Origin: Pseudomonadota bacterium
GTDB lineage: Bacteria; Pseudomonadota; Alphaproteobacteria; Caulobacterales; Caulobacteraceae
Direction: 5' to 3'
NCBI GenBank assembly: GCA_023451375.1
Contig: JAEXZS010000046.1
Location: 1-44,186, forward strand
DNA: 44,186 bases
Shown here: positions 27,914 to 35,742 of the stretch, piece by piece
Layout: every line of letters begins with the position of its first letter
How positions within the stretch are numbered: position 1 is the stretch's first letter
Notes under the pieces: model-generated
The model's input: the letters and a program-made list of their open reading frames with translations, nothing else
Told to the model about the DNA's origin: nothing
Databases searched by the model: none
Program-made: the position numbers and the translations under genes

Positions 27914-28600
27914 ATGATGGCGGCGACCTATTTTGGCGCTTCGCCGATCGTCGGGTTGCGATCGCCCGTACCGTTCAATCGGCCGCGTCGACCAAGGACC
28001 AGCTCTGCGGACGATGACCCGGCCGATAGGGATGACGACAAGCCGGCCTTTCTGGACGTCATCGGAGACTGGTGGTTTCATCAGGACACACGATCCCTGC
28101 TCCTGGTCAGCCAGCAGGGCCATCTGATTACCGCCAATGAGGCGGCGGAGGCGGCCATACGCGAAGGCCTGTTGGCGGTGACGCCGACCGGAGCTCTGAA
28201 ATTCGGTTCGACGGAGCGCGACAACCGGTTCCTCCGGAGCGTGGCCCTGGTCGCGGGAAGCGACAAGAAGGTGCTGGTGATCCTGCGACAAAGACACGGC
28301 AGTTGGTTCGCGGCCGATCTCCACGGCGTTCTGGGAAAAAGCTGGGCCGTATTGAGTTTGCGCGAAGAACTGGTCGCCACCGAGCAGTCCATGTCAGCGA
28401 TCGCCGCGGCCTTTCAGCTGACCCGATCGGAGCTCGATGTTCTGCGGCGCCTGCTGGACGGTCACTGCCCCAAATCCGCGGCGATCGAATTGCACATCTC
28501 GGAGCATACGGTCCGCGCCCACCTGAGAAGCATTTACGCCAAGATGGGCACCAAGGGATTGACCAACACCATCCGAATTTCGTGCTCTTTTCTAGGCTAA
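27914..28600 (+). CDS. LuxR-type helix-turn-helix regulator
   Basis: The last 60 residues form a LuxR/FixJ-type DNA-binding domain: LTRSELDVLRRLLDGHCPKSAAIELHIS then EHTVRAHLRSIYAKMGTK, ending close to the C-terminus as usual. The preceding 165 residues contain a segment (SLLLVSQQGHLITANEAAEAAI) that resembles a PAS-like fold, but no REC or autoinducer domain is seen. The start is uncertain: ATG ATG at 27914/27917 follows GGAGG very closely, while GTG at 27827 would add 29 residues. It is read in the same direction as the pilus operon and 160 bp upstream of its first gene, so it probably controls that operon. Confidence 0.8.
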   Translation: MMAATYFGASPIVGLRSPVPFNRPRRPRTSSADDDPADRDDDKPAFLDVIGDWWFHQDTRSLLLVSQQGHLITANEAAEAAIREGLLAVTPTGALKFGSTERDNRFLRSVALVAGSDKKVLVILRQRHGSWFAADLHGVLGKSWAVLSLREELVATEQSMSAIAAAFQLTRSELDVLRRLLDGHCPKSAAIELHISEHTVRAHLRSIYAKMGTKGLTNTIRISCSFLG

Positions 28601-28693
28601 CATTAAAATTCAATCAGCAATAGTAGTTAGCAGTAACGCCAGTCAATGAAAGGAATATGGCTGCCACAAGTCAGGTGATACCAACCCAATGCT

Positions 28694-28707
28694 TGGCGAA
28701 AACGCCA
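28694..28707 (+). repeat. Short inverted repeat in the pilus leader region
   Basis: TGGCG-AAAA-CGCCA lies 54 bp before the major pilin start, in a stretch (28601-28760) clearly richer in A+T than the surroundings. It may be part of the promoter or leader of the pilus operon; nothing more can be said. Confidence 0.35.
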
Positions 28708-28760
28708 GAACCTTTGGCAATAGAAAAACGCTACTGCCATTCACAACATTGGAGGAAATC

Positions 28761-29351
28761 ATGCGTGCACATATTCTTTCGGCTGCTGCGGCGGCCGCTA
28801 TGCTGATTGCTCCTGCAGCCGTACAGGCTCAGGACACCGAACTGGTCGTCACGACCAACGTCGAAAACTACTGCTCGATCGGCCTGGCCAACGTGGCCGG
28901 CAGCACCGTCGCCGTCGCCAACGGCGTGCGCCAGAAGGTCACCACCCTGCGGATGTCCTGCAATTCGCCCTCGGGCGCCGCCCTGACCTCCGTGGCGGAG
29001 AACGGCGACCTTACGTCCGGCTCGGGTGTCCTGATCAACTATGACTGGGAACTGGTGGTGCCCGCCGTCGCCAGCCTGGGTTTTGGCCCTGAGGACACCT
29101 TCCCCTCGAACTGGACCCGTATCACCAACTCTGGCGGCTATAGCGAAGCCCTGGCGGACGGCGTCTTCGCCGATCTGTTCCTGAACCTCTGCTACGGCGT
29201 TCCCGGCGGCCCGGGCGCGGGCGGCACCCAGGGCGATCCGACCAACCCCGGTTCGAGCGGCTGCGCCAATGCGCCGTCCGGCCCCGGCGCGTCGGAAGCG
29301 CCGGCCGGCACCTATTCGGAGACCTTCACCTTCGACCTGAACCCGGCCTGA
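28761..29351 (+). CDS. Spore coat U-domain major pilin (archaic chaperone-usher, CsuA/B-like)
   Basis: Secreted pilus subunit, 196 aa. A signal peptide (AAAAAAMLIAPAAVQAQ) is followed by a SCPU/spore coat U domain with an early Cys (ENYCSIGLANVAG), LRMSCNSPSG and an all-beta C-terminal strand (TYSETFTFDLNPA). A Gly/Pro-rich insertion (VPGGPGAGGTQGDPTNPGSSG) between two cysteines near residues 150-175 is unusual. GGAGGAAATC precedes the ATG at 28761. It is the first gene of a four-gene pilus set. The terminator-like hairpin right after it suggests the major subunit is made in excess of the assembly proteins. Confidence 0.85.
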   Translation: MRAHILSAAAAAAMLIAPAAVQAQDTELVVTTNVENYCSIGLANVAGSTVAVANGVRQKVTTLRMSCNSPSGAALTSVAENGDLTSGSGVLINYDWELVVPAVASLGFGPEDTFPSNWTRITNSGGYSEALADGVFADLFLNLCYGVPGGPGAGGTQGDPTNPGSSGCANAPSGPGASEAPAGTYSETFTFDLNPA

Positions 29352-29370
29352 TCACAGACGACCACCCTGC

Positions 29371-29394
29371 GGGGGCCGCCTTTCGGCGGCCCCC
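29371..29394 (+). terminator. Internal terminator/attenuator after the major pilin
   Basis: Perfect 10-bp stem GGGGGCCGCC/GGCGGCCCCC with TTTC loop. AATGGTTTGAAAAAAA follows, so the U-tract is poor. It probably lowers read-through from pilin to chaperone and usher, or stabilises the pilin mRNA 3' end. Confidence 0.55.
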
Positions 29395-29432
29395 AATGGT
29401 TTGAAAAAAACGCGTTACTCGGGGTCCTTTCA

Positions 29433-30176
29433 ATGCTGCTCGTCCAACGTTTCTGCTCCGCGCTCGTCGCCGCCGCCATCGCTCTCTGCGGTTGGCCGCC
29501 ATCGTCGGCGAACGCGATCGACGTCACGCCCATGGTGACGCAGATCACCCCGACGGGCGCCACCTCCAGCTACCGCCTCGGCATCAAGAACACCGACGAT
29601 CAGCCGGTTACGGTCGAGATCGAGGTCTATCGCATGGAGGTCGACGAGAACGGCGTCCGCACCCTGACCGAGGAACCCAATGACATCACCGTCTTCCCCC
29701 CGCAGTCGGTCATTCCTCCCAATCGCGAGCAGGTGGTCCAGGTCCGCTATGTCGGCGAACCCGATGTCGGCCCACGCATGTATCTGGTGCGCGTCGGCCA
29801 GTTGCCGATCGCCTTCAACTCCGGCGATGAGGAGGACCGCGGCGCGGCGGTCCAGGTCGCCTTCAACATCAACACTCACGTCCTGCTTTCTCCGTCGGAC
29901 GCGGAGGCTTCGATCGAGGTCGTGTCGACCCGCCGCGCCGAAAACGGGGACGTGCTGATCGTCGCCCGCAACCCGGGCACGGGCTTCGCCCTGCTGCGCC
30001 AGGCGCGCTACACCCTGACGTCCGACGACGGCCAGACCATCGAGGTGCCTGCCGAGGACGTCGTGGTCGGCCAGGTCAGCACCCTGCCCGCCGGCGCCAC
30101 CCGCAACATCCGCATACCGGCGGCGCTGGCGCCGAGCCTGGGCCCGAACGTCACGGCCTCGATCGTCCTGAGCTAG
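29433..30176 (+). CDS. Periplasmic pilus chaperone (archaic chaperone-usher)
   Basis: Immunoglobulin-like chaperone that folds pilin subunits by donor-strand complementation in the periplasm and delivers them to the usher. The 247-aa protein has a signal peptide ending SSANA. Domain 1 contains YRLGIKNTDDQPVTVEIEVYRME, FPPQSVIPPNREQVVQVRYVG (the conserved PP and Arg region) and MYLVRVGQLPI. Domain 2 starts near VQVAFNINTHVLLSP. Length and motifs match the CsuC/FimC superfamily. It starts 81 bp after the pilin stop and ends 6 bp before the usher gene. Confidence 0.93.
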   Translation: MLLVQRFCSALVAAAIALCGWPPSSANAIDVTPMVTQITPTGATSSYRLGIKNTDDQPVTVEIEVYRMEVDENGVRTLTEEPNDITVFPPQSVIPPNREQVVQVRYVGEPDVGPRMYLVRVGQLPIAFNSGDEEDRGAAVQVAFNINTHVLLSPSDAEASIEVVSTRRAENGDVLIVARNPGTGFALLRQARYTLTSDDGQTIEVPAEDVVVGQVSTLPAGATRNIRIPAALAPSLGPNVTASIVLS

Positions 30177-30182
30177 CCGATC

Positions 30183-32786
30183 ATGGCGAGCGCCGCTCAC
30201 CGGTGCGCGGGTCGCCGGCGTCGCGCCGCCGCGATCCTGTGCCTCGGCGGCGGGCTCGCTACAACCGCGCCGGGGGCCGCCTTTTCGCTGCAGGAGCCCA
30301 TGCGATCCGCCGGTGGTCGCTACGCCTATGTCGCGCCCGTCATGGAGGGCGGCGGCGCCGAAGCGGACGAAGTCCCAGCGCCCGCCCTCCCCCGGATCGA
30401 GATAGCCTCGCTGGATGCCGCTCAGGACGTGGAGCCCTCGCCCCGCCCGACGCCGATCCTGGTTCCCATTCAGGGTCCGCTGAACCTCGAGGGCCGCTAT
30501 CTCGGCGACCTCAGCGGCGCCGTCGATCCGCAGGGGGCGGGGGTGGTCGACACCACCCGCCTGCTCGAACTGCTGAAGCCGGTGATCAACACCGAGCTCT
30601 TCGACATCCTGAGCACCCTGTCCGCCGGCCAGGAGCGCATCGCCATGGCCGACCTTCGGTCCGACGACTTCTCCCTGACCTTCGACCCGCTGTCGCTGTC
30701 GTTCAACGCCGTCCTGGCCTCGACCGCGCGCATGCGCAGGGAAATCGGCCTGGGCAACCAGGAGGTCGTCGATCCGGCCGCCTTCGACCAGCCCGCCAGG
30801 TTCGCCGCCGGCGCCAACATCAGCCTGGCTCAGCTCTACTCGCATCAGTCGGACGCGTTCGCCCCCGCCCTGGCCAGCATCGACGGATTCGCCACCTGGG
30901 GCGGCTTCGGCGGCCTCACCCTCACGGCCGGCGCCGACTACGACGGTTCGGGCGGCGACGAGAAGTGGCGGCGTCGCGAAGTCCGCCTGACCAAGGACAT
31001 CTTCTCATCCGCGATCCGGCTGACGGCCGGAGAGTTCTCGCCGCCCGTGGACGCCTTTCAGGGCTCCCGCCGTTTCCTGGGCGTATCGGCAGCGCGCGCC
31101 TATTCGACCATCCGCCCTTTCCAGAACATCCGCCCCTCCGGTCGGCGCGAGTTCATCCTCGATCGCGAGGCCTTGGTCGAGATCGAGGTCAACGGCGTCG
31201 TCGTGGAACGCATTCGCCTGGATCCGGGCCCCTATTCATTGAGCGACTTCCCCTTCGTGCAGGGTCCGAACAGCGTGCGTCTGCTGGTCGAGGACGACGC
31301 CGGTCGCCGGGAGATCGCAGTCTTCGACCTGTTCGGCGGCGCCGGCCTGCTGGACCGGGGCGTCCTTGACTTCGGGGTTTCAGCCGGCGTGCTCGAAGAG
31401 GGCGGCGACCTGGAGTACGGCTCGGACGTTGCGGTGTCAGGTTTCATGCGCAAGGGCCTGACCGACGTCGTGACCGTCGGCGCCAACGCCCAGTACGCCA
31501 ACGAACGGGCCCAGGTCGGGGCGCTGGCCACCTGGGGCGCGCCCTTCGGCCTGCTGCAGGTCAGCGGCGCCGCCAGCCACAACGGCGAGACCGGCGGAAC
31601 CGGATTCAGCGGGGCGGTGGACTATCTCAAGGAAACTGTCCTGTTCGATCAGGTCGACGCCCGTTTCATCGCCTCGATGCAGGCGACCAGCCGCCACTTT
31701 CAGAACGCCTTCGCCATCACGCCGCTGAACCGCGAGCGGTGGCGGGCTGCCGGCCAGGCGATCCTTCGATACGGCGACTACTCGGCCAACCTGGGCGCCG
31801 CGTTCGCCAAGGGCCGCGCGCCCCACCCCGATCAAACCGACTGGACCCTGGCCTTGGGACGGAGCTTCGAGCGCTTCGCTGTCAACCTGACGCTGGGCCG
31901 GCGCAGCTTCGGCGACGATCGGCCCGCCGAGGACCGGCTAGGCCTCGCCCTGACCACGCGCTTCGGCGGCCGGTGGAGCGGCGCGGCGCGATATGACAGC
32001 ATCAACGACCTGCGCGAGGTCAGCCTGTCGCGCTCACCCACCGGGCGACTGGGCGATCTCAGCGGGACCTTACGCGTCGGCGAGGATCGCGATCAGCAGG
32101 CCCTCGCCGCGGACCTGCGCTACATCCACAACCGCTTCGACGCCCAACTCGTCTCGAATCGTTTCGTATCCACCGAGCCGGGCGGACGGACGACGCAGGA
32201 ATCGCTATGGCGGCTCGCCACCTTCGTCGGTTATGCGGAAGGCGCCGTAGGCGTGGGCCGCCAGTCCCGCGAAGGCTTCGTCATCGCCAGCCGTCACCCC
32301 ACCCTGCGGCGCTCCAGCCTGGCGCTGACCGACGGGGGCGGCCAGCCGATAGCGCGAGCGGGTTGGCTGGGACCGGCTCTCGCCCCCATCAGTCGCGCCT
32401 ACGGGATCAACCGTTTCGTGGTGGCCGTCGACCCGCTGCCGCCCGGCTACGACATCGGCTCCGGCGTGCTGTCGACCTTCCCCGGCTTCGGCTCGGGCTA
32501 TCGCATGACGGTCGGAAGCGACGCGTCCCGGACCGTCATCGGCACGCTGAGCGACGCCGAGGGCCCGATGGCCCTGGTCAGCGGCGTGATCGAGCCGGCC
32601 GATGGCCGCACCGACGCCGAGCCCAAGCTGTTCTTCACCAATCGCGGCGGGCGCTTCGTCGGCGACGGCCTGGCCCCCGGCCGCTACCGCCTGGTCGTGC
32701 GCGGCTCCGCCATCGCGGAGTTCGTCATTCCCGAAGAAGAGGAAGGAGTGGTCAATGTCGGCGATATTCGCGCCAATCCACGCTAG
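30183..32786 (+). CDS. Outer membrane pilus usher (archaic, CsuD-like)
   Basis: Outer-membrane beta-barrel that receives chaperone-subunit complexes and threads the growing pilus outward. The 867-aa protein has a signal peptide and an N-terminal domain. The barrel and plug segments follow, with the usher signature RREFILDREALVEIEVNGVVVERIRLDPGPYSL then FPFVQGPNSVRLLVEDDAGRRE. Many amphipathic strands such as WSGAARYDSINDLREV and two C-terminal domains end the protein (GRYRLVVRGSAIAEFVIPEEEEG). The length is usual for ushers. It lies 6 bp after the chaperone gene and overlaps the adhesin gene by 32 bp, showing tight co-translation. Confidence 0.92.
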   Translation: MASAAHRCAGRRRRAAAILCLGGGLATTAPGAAFSLQEPMRSAGGRYAYVAPVMEGGGAEADEVPAPALPRIEIASLDAAQDVEPSPRPTPILVPIQGPLNLEGRYLGDLSGAVDPQGAGVVDTTRLLELLKPVINTELFDILSTLSAGQERIAMADLRSDDFSLTFDPLSLSFNAVLASTARMRREIGLGNQEVVDPAAFDQPARFAAGANISLAQLYSHQSDAFAPALASIDGFATWGGFGGLTLTAGADYDGSGGDEKWRRREVRLTKDIFSSAIRLTAGEFSPPVDAFQGSRRFLGVSAARAYSTIRPFQNIRPSGRREFILDREALVEIEVNGVVVERIRLDPGPYSLSDFPFVQGPNSVRLLVEDDAGRREIAVFDLFGGAGLLDRGVLDFGVSAGVLEEGGDLEYGSDVAVSGFMRKGLTDVVTVGANAQYANERAQVGALATWGAPFGLLQVSGAASHNGETGGTGFSGAVDYLKETVLFDQVDARFIASMQATSRHFQNAFAITPLNRERWRAAGQAILRYGDYSANLGAAFAKGRAPHPDQTDWTLALGRSFERFAVNLTLGRRSFGDDRPAEDRLGLALTTRFGGRWSGAARYDSINDLREVSLSRSPTGRLGDLSGTLRVGEDRDQQALAADLRYIHNRFDAQLVSNRFVSTEPGGRTTQESLWRLATFVGYAEGAVGVGRQSREGFVIASRHPTLRRSSLALTDGGGQPIARAGWLGPALAPISRAYGINRFVVAVDPLPPGYDIGSGVLSTFPGFGSGYRMTVGSDASRTVIGTLSDAEGPMALVSGVIEPADGRTDAEPKLFFTNRGGRFVGDGLAPGRYRLVVRGSAIAEFVIPEEEEGVVNVGDIRANPR

Positions 32787-33663
32787 GCGAGCGATCGCGG
32801 CGGCTTTGGCGGCTCTCGCCTGGTGCGCCGTCTCGAGCGCCAGGGCCTGCGACCTGACCCTTGAGACGCCCGAGGCGGTTCGGATCGACTACAATCCCTT
32901 CGCCATAGGCCCCTCCAGCGGCCCTCTGAACCTCCGGCTGCGGAACGGCTCCGAAGCGCCCTGCGAGCTGCGCCTGCGGCTGGTGGACGATTTCGACGCC
33001 CCCCTGGCCGGGGTCCTGTTGGGCGGCGTCGGCGTTGAGTTCCGCCCGCGCGAGGCCTCTGGCCTGCTTCAGCGGGACGCCGAGCCCGGAACCTTTCTCC
33101 TCAACGTGCCGGCCGCCGGCGAGGCCTACACCGAGCTGGACGCCGCGGTGATCCGGAACGCCGTGGCCGAGGCCGGGGAGCACACGTCCGACCTGTACCT
33201 GCGCATCGAAAACGTCGAGGGCCAGTTGTTGCTGCCCCGGGCGCCGCTGAGGCTTATCCTGACCTCCGCGCCCAGAGCCCAGGTCAACATCGCCGGATCG
33301 TCCGGCGCCTTCGGATCGGGCCTCACGGTCGATGTGATCGACTTCGGCGTCGCCGCCACCGGCCTCACACGACGCGCCTTCGTCCAGCTGCGCGCCAATG
33401 CGGAATCGACCTTGAGCATCCGCTCGGAGAACCGGGGCGTCATGCGACACGGGGAGTTCGCCGAAACCGGCACGGTCGTGCCCTATTCACTCGAACTGGA
33501 CGGGGCGCCTGTGGACCTGACCGAACTCTGGACGCGCCGGATCAACCCGCCGCGAACGCTGGAGGGCATATCCCTGCCGATGGACTTCACCTTGGGAGAG
33601 ATCACCGGCCAGATGTCGGGTCGCTACGAGGATCTGATCACCATCGACGTGACGCCCCGGTGA
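32755..33663 (+). CDS. Pilus tip adhesin with spore coat U domain (CsuE-like)
   Basis: Secreted protein of 302 aa whose C-terminal half is a SCPU pilin domain (LTVDVIDFGVAATGLTRRAFVQLRANAESTLSI through to TIDVTPR). The N-terminal half (CDLTLETPEAVRIDYNPF through RLVDDFDAPLAGVLLGG) is a separate beta domain. Two-domain subunits of this sort form the tip of archaic pili such as Csu of Acinetobacter, where they bind abiotic surfaces. The signal peptide ends SSARA. The ATG at 32755 follows GAGGAAGGAGTGG and lies inside the usher gene. It closes the pilus operon; a 9-bp hairpin follows at 33684..33711. Confidence 0.85.
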   Translation: MSAIFAPIHARRAIAAALAALAWCAVSSARACDLTLETPEAVRIDYNPFAIGPSSGPLNLRLRNGSEAPCELRLRLVDDFDAPLAGVLLGGVGVEFRPREASGLLQRDAEPGTFLLNVPAAGEAYTELDAAVIRNAVAEAGEHTSDLYLRIENVEGQLLLPRAPLRLILTSAPRAQVNIAGSSGAFGSGLTVDVIDFGVAATGLTRRAFVQLRANAESTLSIRSENRGVMRHGEFAETGTVVPYSLELDGAPVDLTELWTRRINPPRTLEGISLPMDFTLGEITGQMSGRYEDLITIDVTPR

Positions 33664-33683
33664 GTGCTCCGATCGAACTGTGA

Positions 33684-33711
33684 CTGACGCTGCTGCGGCC
33701 TCCAGCGTCAG
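33684..33711 (+). terminator. Hairpin at the end of the pilus operon
   Basis: CTGACGCTG pairs perfectly with CAGCGTCAG around a 10-nt loop, 20 bp past the adhesin stop. No U-tract follows, so efficiency is uncertain. Confidence 0.45.
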
Positions 33712-33798
33712 AACCGCGCTAGTGGGCGATTCATGGCCCTCTTCATGCAGCATCATTCCGGAGAGTCGGCCTACGTCGACCATTTCTTGCTTTGCAAA

Positions 33799-33822
33799 TC
33801 ATATAAAGATATCTTTATATGA
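33799..33822. promoter_or_regulatory. 24-bp perfect palindrome, probable ArsR-family operator
   Basis: The half-site TCATATAAAGAT is followed directly by its exact reverse complement, giving a gapless 24-bp palindrome that ends 4 bp before the regulator's ATG. It is strikingly A+T-rich against its surroundings. Gapless AT-rich palindromes are typical of ArsR/SmtB regulators. The position implies autorepression and control of metF-metH downstream. The site resembles those proposed for SahR-type methionine-cycle regulators. Confidence 0.85.
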
Positions 33823-33826
33823 ACTC

Positions 33827-34789
33827 ATGAGCCTCACCGCCGAACAGACTGTCGAAGCCTTGCGCGCCGCCGGCGAGCCGACGCGCCTGCGCGTCCTCTC
33901 ATTGCTGGCCGGCGAGGAACTGTCGGTCATGGAGCTGTCGCGCATCCTCGACCAGAGCCAGCCGCGCGTGTCGCGGCATCTGAAGCTGATGACCGACGCC
34001 GGCTTGATCGAGCGATTTCCCGACGGCGCGCGCGTCTACTACCGACTGTCGCATGACGCCCAGGCGCGGCTTCTGATCGACACCGTGCTGGACATTCTGT
34101 CCGACGACGCGGGCGAGGCGGACCATCGCCGTCTGGACGAGGTGCGCAAGGAGCGCGAGGCCGCCGCCGCCAGCTATTTCGAACAGGTCGCGCCCCAATG
34201 GGACAAGCTGCGCTCCCTCTACGTCAGCGAAAGCGCGGTCGAGGCGGCGTTGGAGAAGGCCGCGGGTCCCGGTCCGTTCGAGCGCGTCGTGGACCTGGGC
34301 ACGGGCTCCGGCCGGATGCTGACCCTGTTCGGCAAGAAGGCGAAGATGGCCGTCGGCCTGGACCTCAGCCAGAACATGCTGAACATCGCCCGCACGAACG
34401 TGTCGAAGGCGGGGCTGGACAAGGTCGAATTGCGCCACGGCGACATCTTCGCCACCCGCCTGCCGGCCCAGAGCGCCGATCTGGTGATCGTGCACCAGGT
34501 GCTGCACTATCTCGCCGACCCTGCGGCGGCTCTGGCCGAGGCCGCTCGCCTGGTCGCGGCCGGCGGTCGCCTGCTGATCGTCGACTTCGCGCCGCATGAC
34601 TTCGAGCACATGCGCGAGGCGCACCAACACCGCCGCCTGGGCTTCGCCGACCATGAGATCGCCGGCTGGCTGAAGGAGGCGGGCCTGACGACCTTCGCCC
34701 CCATCGCCCTGCCGCCCGACAGGGAAGGATTGACCGTGACCATCTGGACCGGCGAACGCCCCGCCGCCGCAGATCGAAAGACCGCCTGA
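33827..34789 (+). CDS. ArsR-family regulator fused to a SAM-dependent methyltransferase domain
   Basis: The 320-aa protein has an N-terminal ArsR winged helix (AGEPTRLRVLSLLAGEELSVMELS, then QSQPRVSRHLKLMTDAGLIERFPDGARVYY). A class I methyltransferase fold follows, with VVDLGTGSGRMLTLF as SAM site and LLIVDFAPHDFEHMREAHQHRRLGF. Such fusions regularly precede metF and metH in alphaproteobacteria and are thought to sense SAM or S-adenosylhomocysteine. The methyltransferase domain would then act as the ligand sensor rather than an enzyme. No metal-binding Cys motif of arsenic-type ArsR is seen. Its stop overlaps the metF start by one base (TGATG). The ATG at 33827 follows the 24-bp palindrome closely; an upstream extension would read through it. 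Confidence 0.92.
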   Translation: MSLTAEQTVEALRAAGEPTRLRVLSLLAGEELSVMELSRILDQSQPRVSRHLKLMTDAGLIERFPDGARVYYRLSHDAQARLLIDTVLDILSDDAGEADHRRLDEVRKEREAAAASYFEQVAPQWDKLRSLYVSESAVEAALEKAAGPGPFERVVDLGTGSGRMLTLFGKKAKMAVGLDLSQNMLNIARTNVSKAGLDKVELRHGDIFATRLPAQSADLVIVHQVLHYLADPAAALAEAARLVAAGGRLLIVDFAPHDFEHMREAHQHRRLGFADHEIAGWLKEAGLTTFAPIALPPDREGLTVTIWTGERPAAADRKTA

Positions 34790-35742
34790 TGGCCAGCGCA
34801 TCCCTGAACCTGGCCGAAGCCCGCGCGCTGCTGCTGTCGCCGCTGGGGCCGGTCGCGCGCGCGGGATCGAACCGCGCCCCGGTGCGGGTCTCCTTCGAGT
34901 TCTTCCCGCCCAAGTCCGACGAAGCCGAGGCGAATCTGTGGAAGGCCATTCGCAGGCTGGAGCCGCTGGCCCCCGCCTTCGTCTCCGTGACCTACGGCGC
35001 CGGAGGCTCGACGCGTGAGCGCACCCACCGCACCGTCCAGCGCATCATCGCCGAGACCGACCTGCGCCCAGCCGCCCACCTGACCTGCGTCGAGGCGAGC
35101 CGTGACGAGGTCGACGAGGTCATTGAGGGCTACAAGACGATCGGCGTCGACCACATCGTCGCCCTGCGCGGCGATCCGCCGGGCGGGAACGGCATCGGCG
35201 GCGCCTATGTTCCGCGCGCCGACGGCTACGCCAACGCCACCGAATTGGCCAAGGCCATCGACCGCGTCGGCGGCTTCGACATCACCGTCGGCGCCTATCC
35301 GGAGAAGCATCCGGAAAGCCCGTCCATCGATCACGACATCGAGGTGCTGAAGGCCAAGGTCGACGCGGGGGCTACGCGCGCGGTCAGCCAGTTCTTCTTC
35401 GACATCGACGCCTTCCTGCGCTTCCGCGATCGAGTGCGAGCGGCCGGCGTGACCATTCCGCTGATCCCGGGGATCATGCCCGTGTCCAACTTCAATGGTT
35501 TGAAGCGGATGAGCGCCGCGTGCGGGGCCAGCGTCCCCGACTGGCTTGAGGCCCACTTCGACGGCCTGGATGACGATACCGACACGCGCCGCCTGCTGGC
35601 CGCCTCGGTCGCGGCCGAGACCTGCGCGCGACTGCAGGAAGAGGGCTTCTCCGACTTCCACTTCTACACCCTGAACCGGGCCGACCTGGTCTATGCGATC
35701 TGCCGCGTGCTGGGCGTTCGCGAACAGAAGGCGCCCGCGTGA
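34789..35742 (+). CDS. metF: Methylenetetrahydrofolate reductase
   Basis: Flavoprotein that reduces 5,10-methylene-THF to 5-methyl-THF, the methyl donor for methionine synthase. The 317-aa protein shows VSFEFFPPKSDEAE near residue 35, FVSVTYGAGGSTRERT, AAHLTCVEASRDEV, IVALRGDPPGG, VGAYPEKHPES and FFFDIDAFLRF, all diagnostic of MetF. PGIMPVSNFN is also present. Length is normal. It lies between the ArsR-methyltransferase gene and the first metH part, joined to both by one-base TGATG overlaps. Confidence 0.96.
   Translation: MASASLNLAEARALLLSPLGPVARAGSNRAPVRVSFEFFPPKSDEAEANLWKAIRRLEPLAPAFVSVTYGAGGSTRERTHRTVQRIIAETDLRPAAHLTCVEASRDEVDEVIEGYKTIGVDHIVALRGDPPGGNGIGGAYVPRADGYANATELAKAIDRVGGFDITVGAYPEKHPESPSIDHDIEVLKAKVDAGATRAVSQFFFDIDAFLRFRDRVRAAGVTIPLIPGIMPVSNFNGLKRMSAACGASVPDWLEAHFDGLDDDTDTRRLLAASVAAETCARLQEEGFSDFHFYTLNRADLVYAICRVLGVREQKAPA

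Noticed and set aside
34507..35661. 384-codon open frame on the minus strand over metF
   Set aside because: metF is unmistakable on the + strand. The minus frame is His/Asp/Arg-rich shadow sequence.
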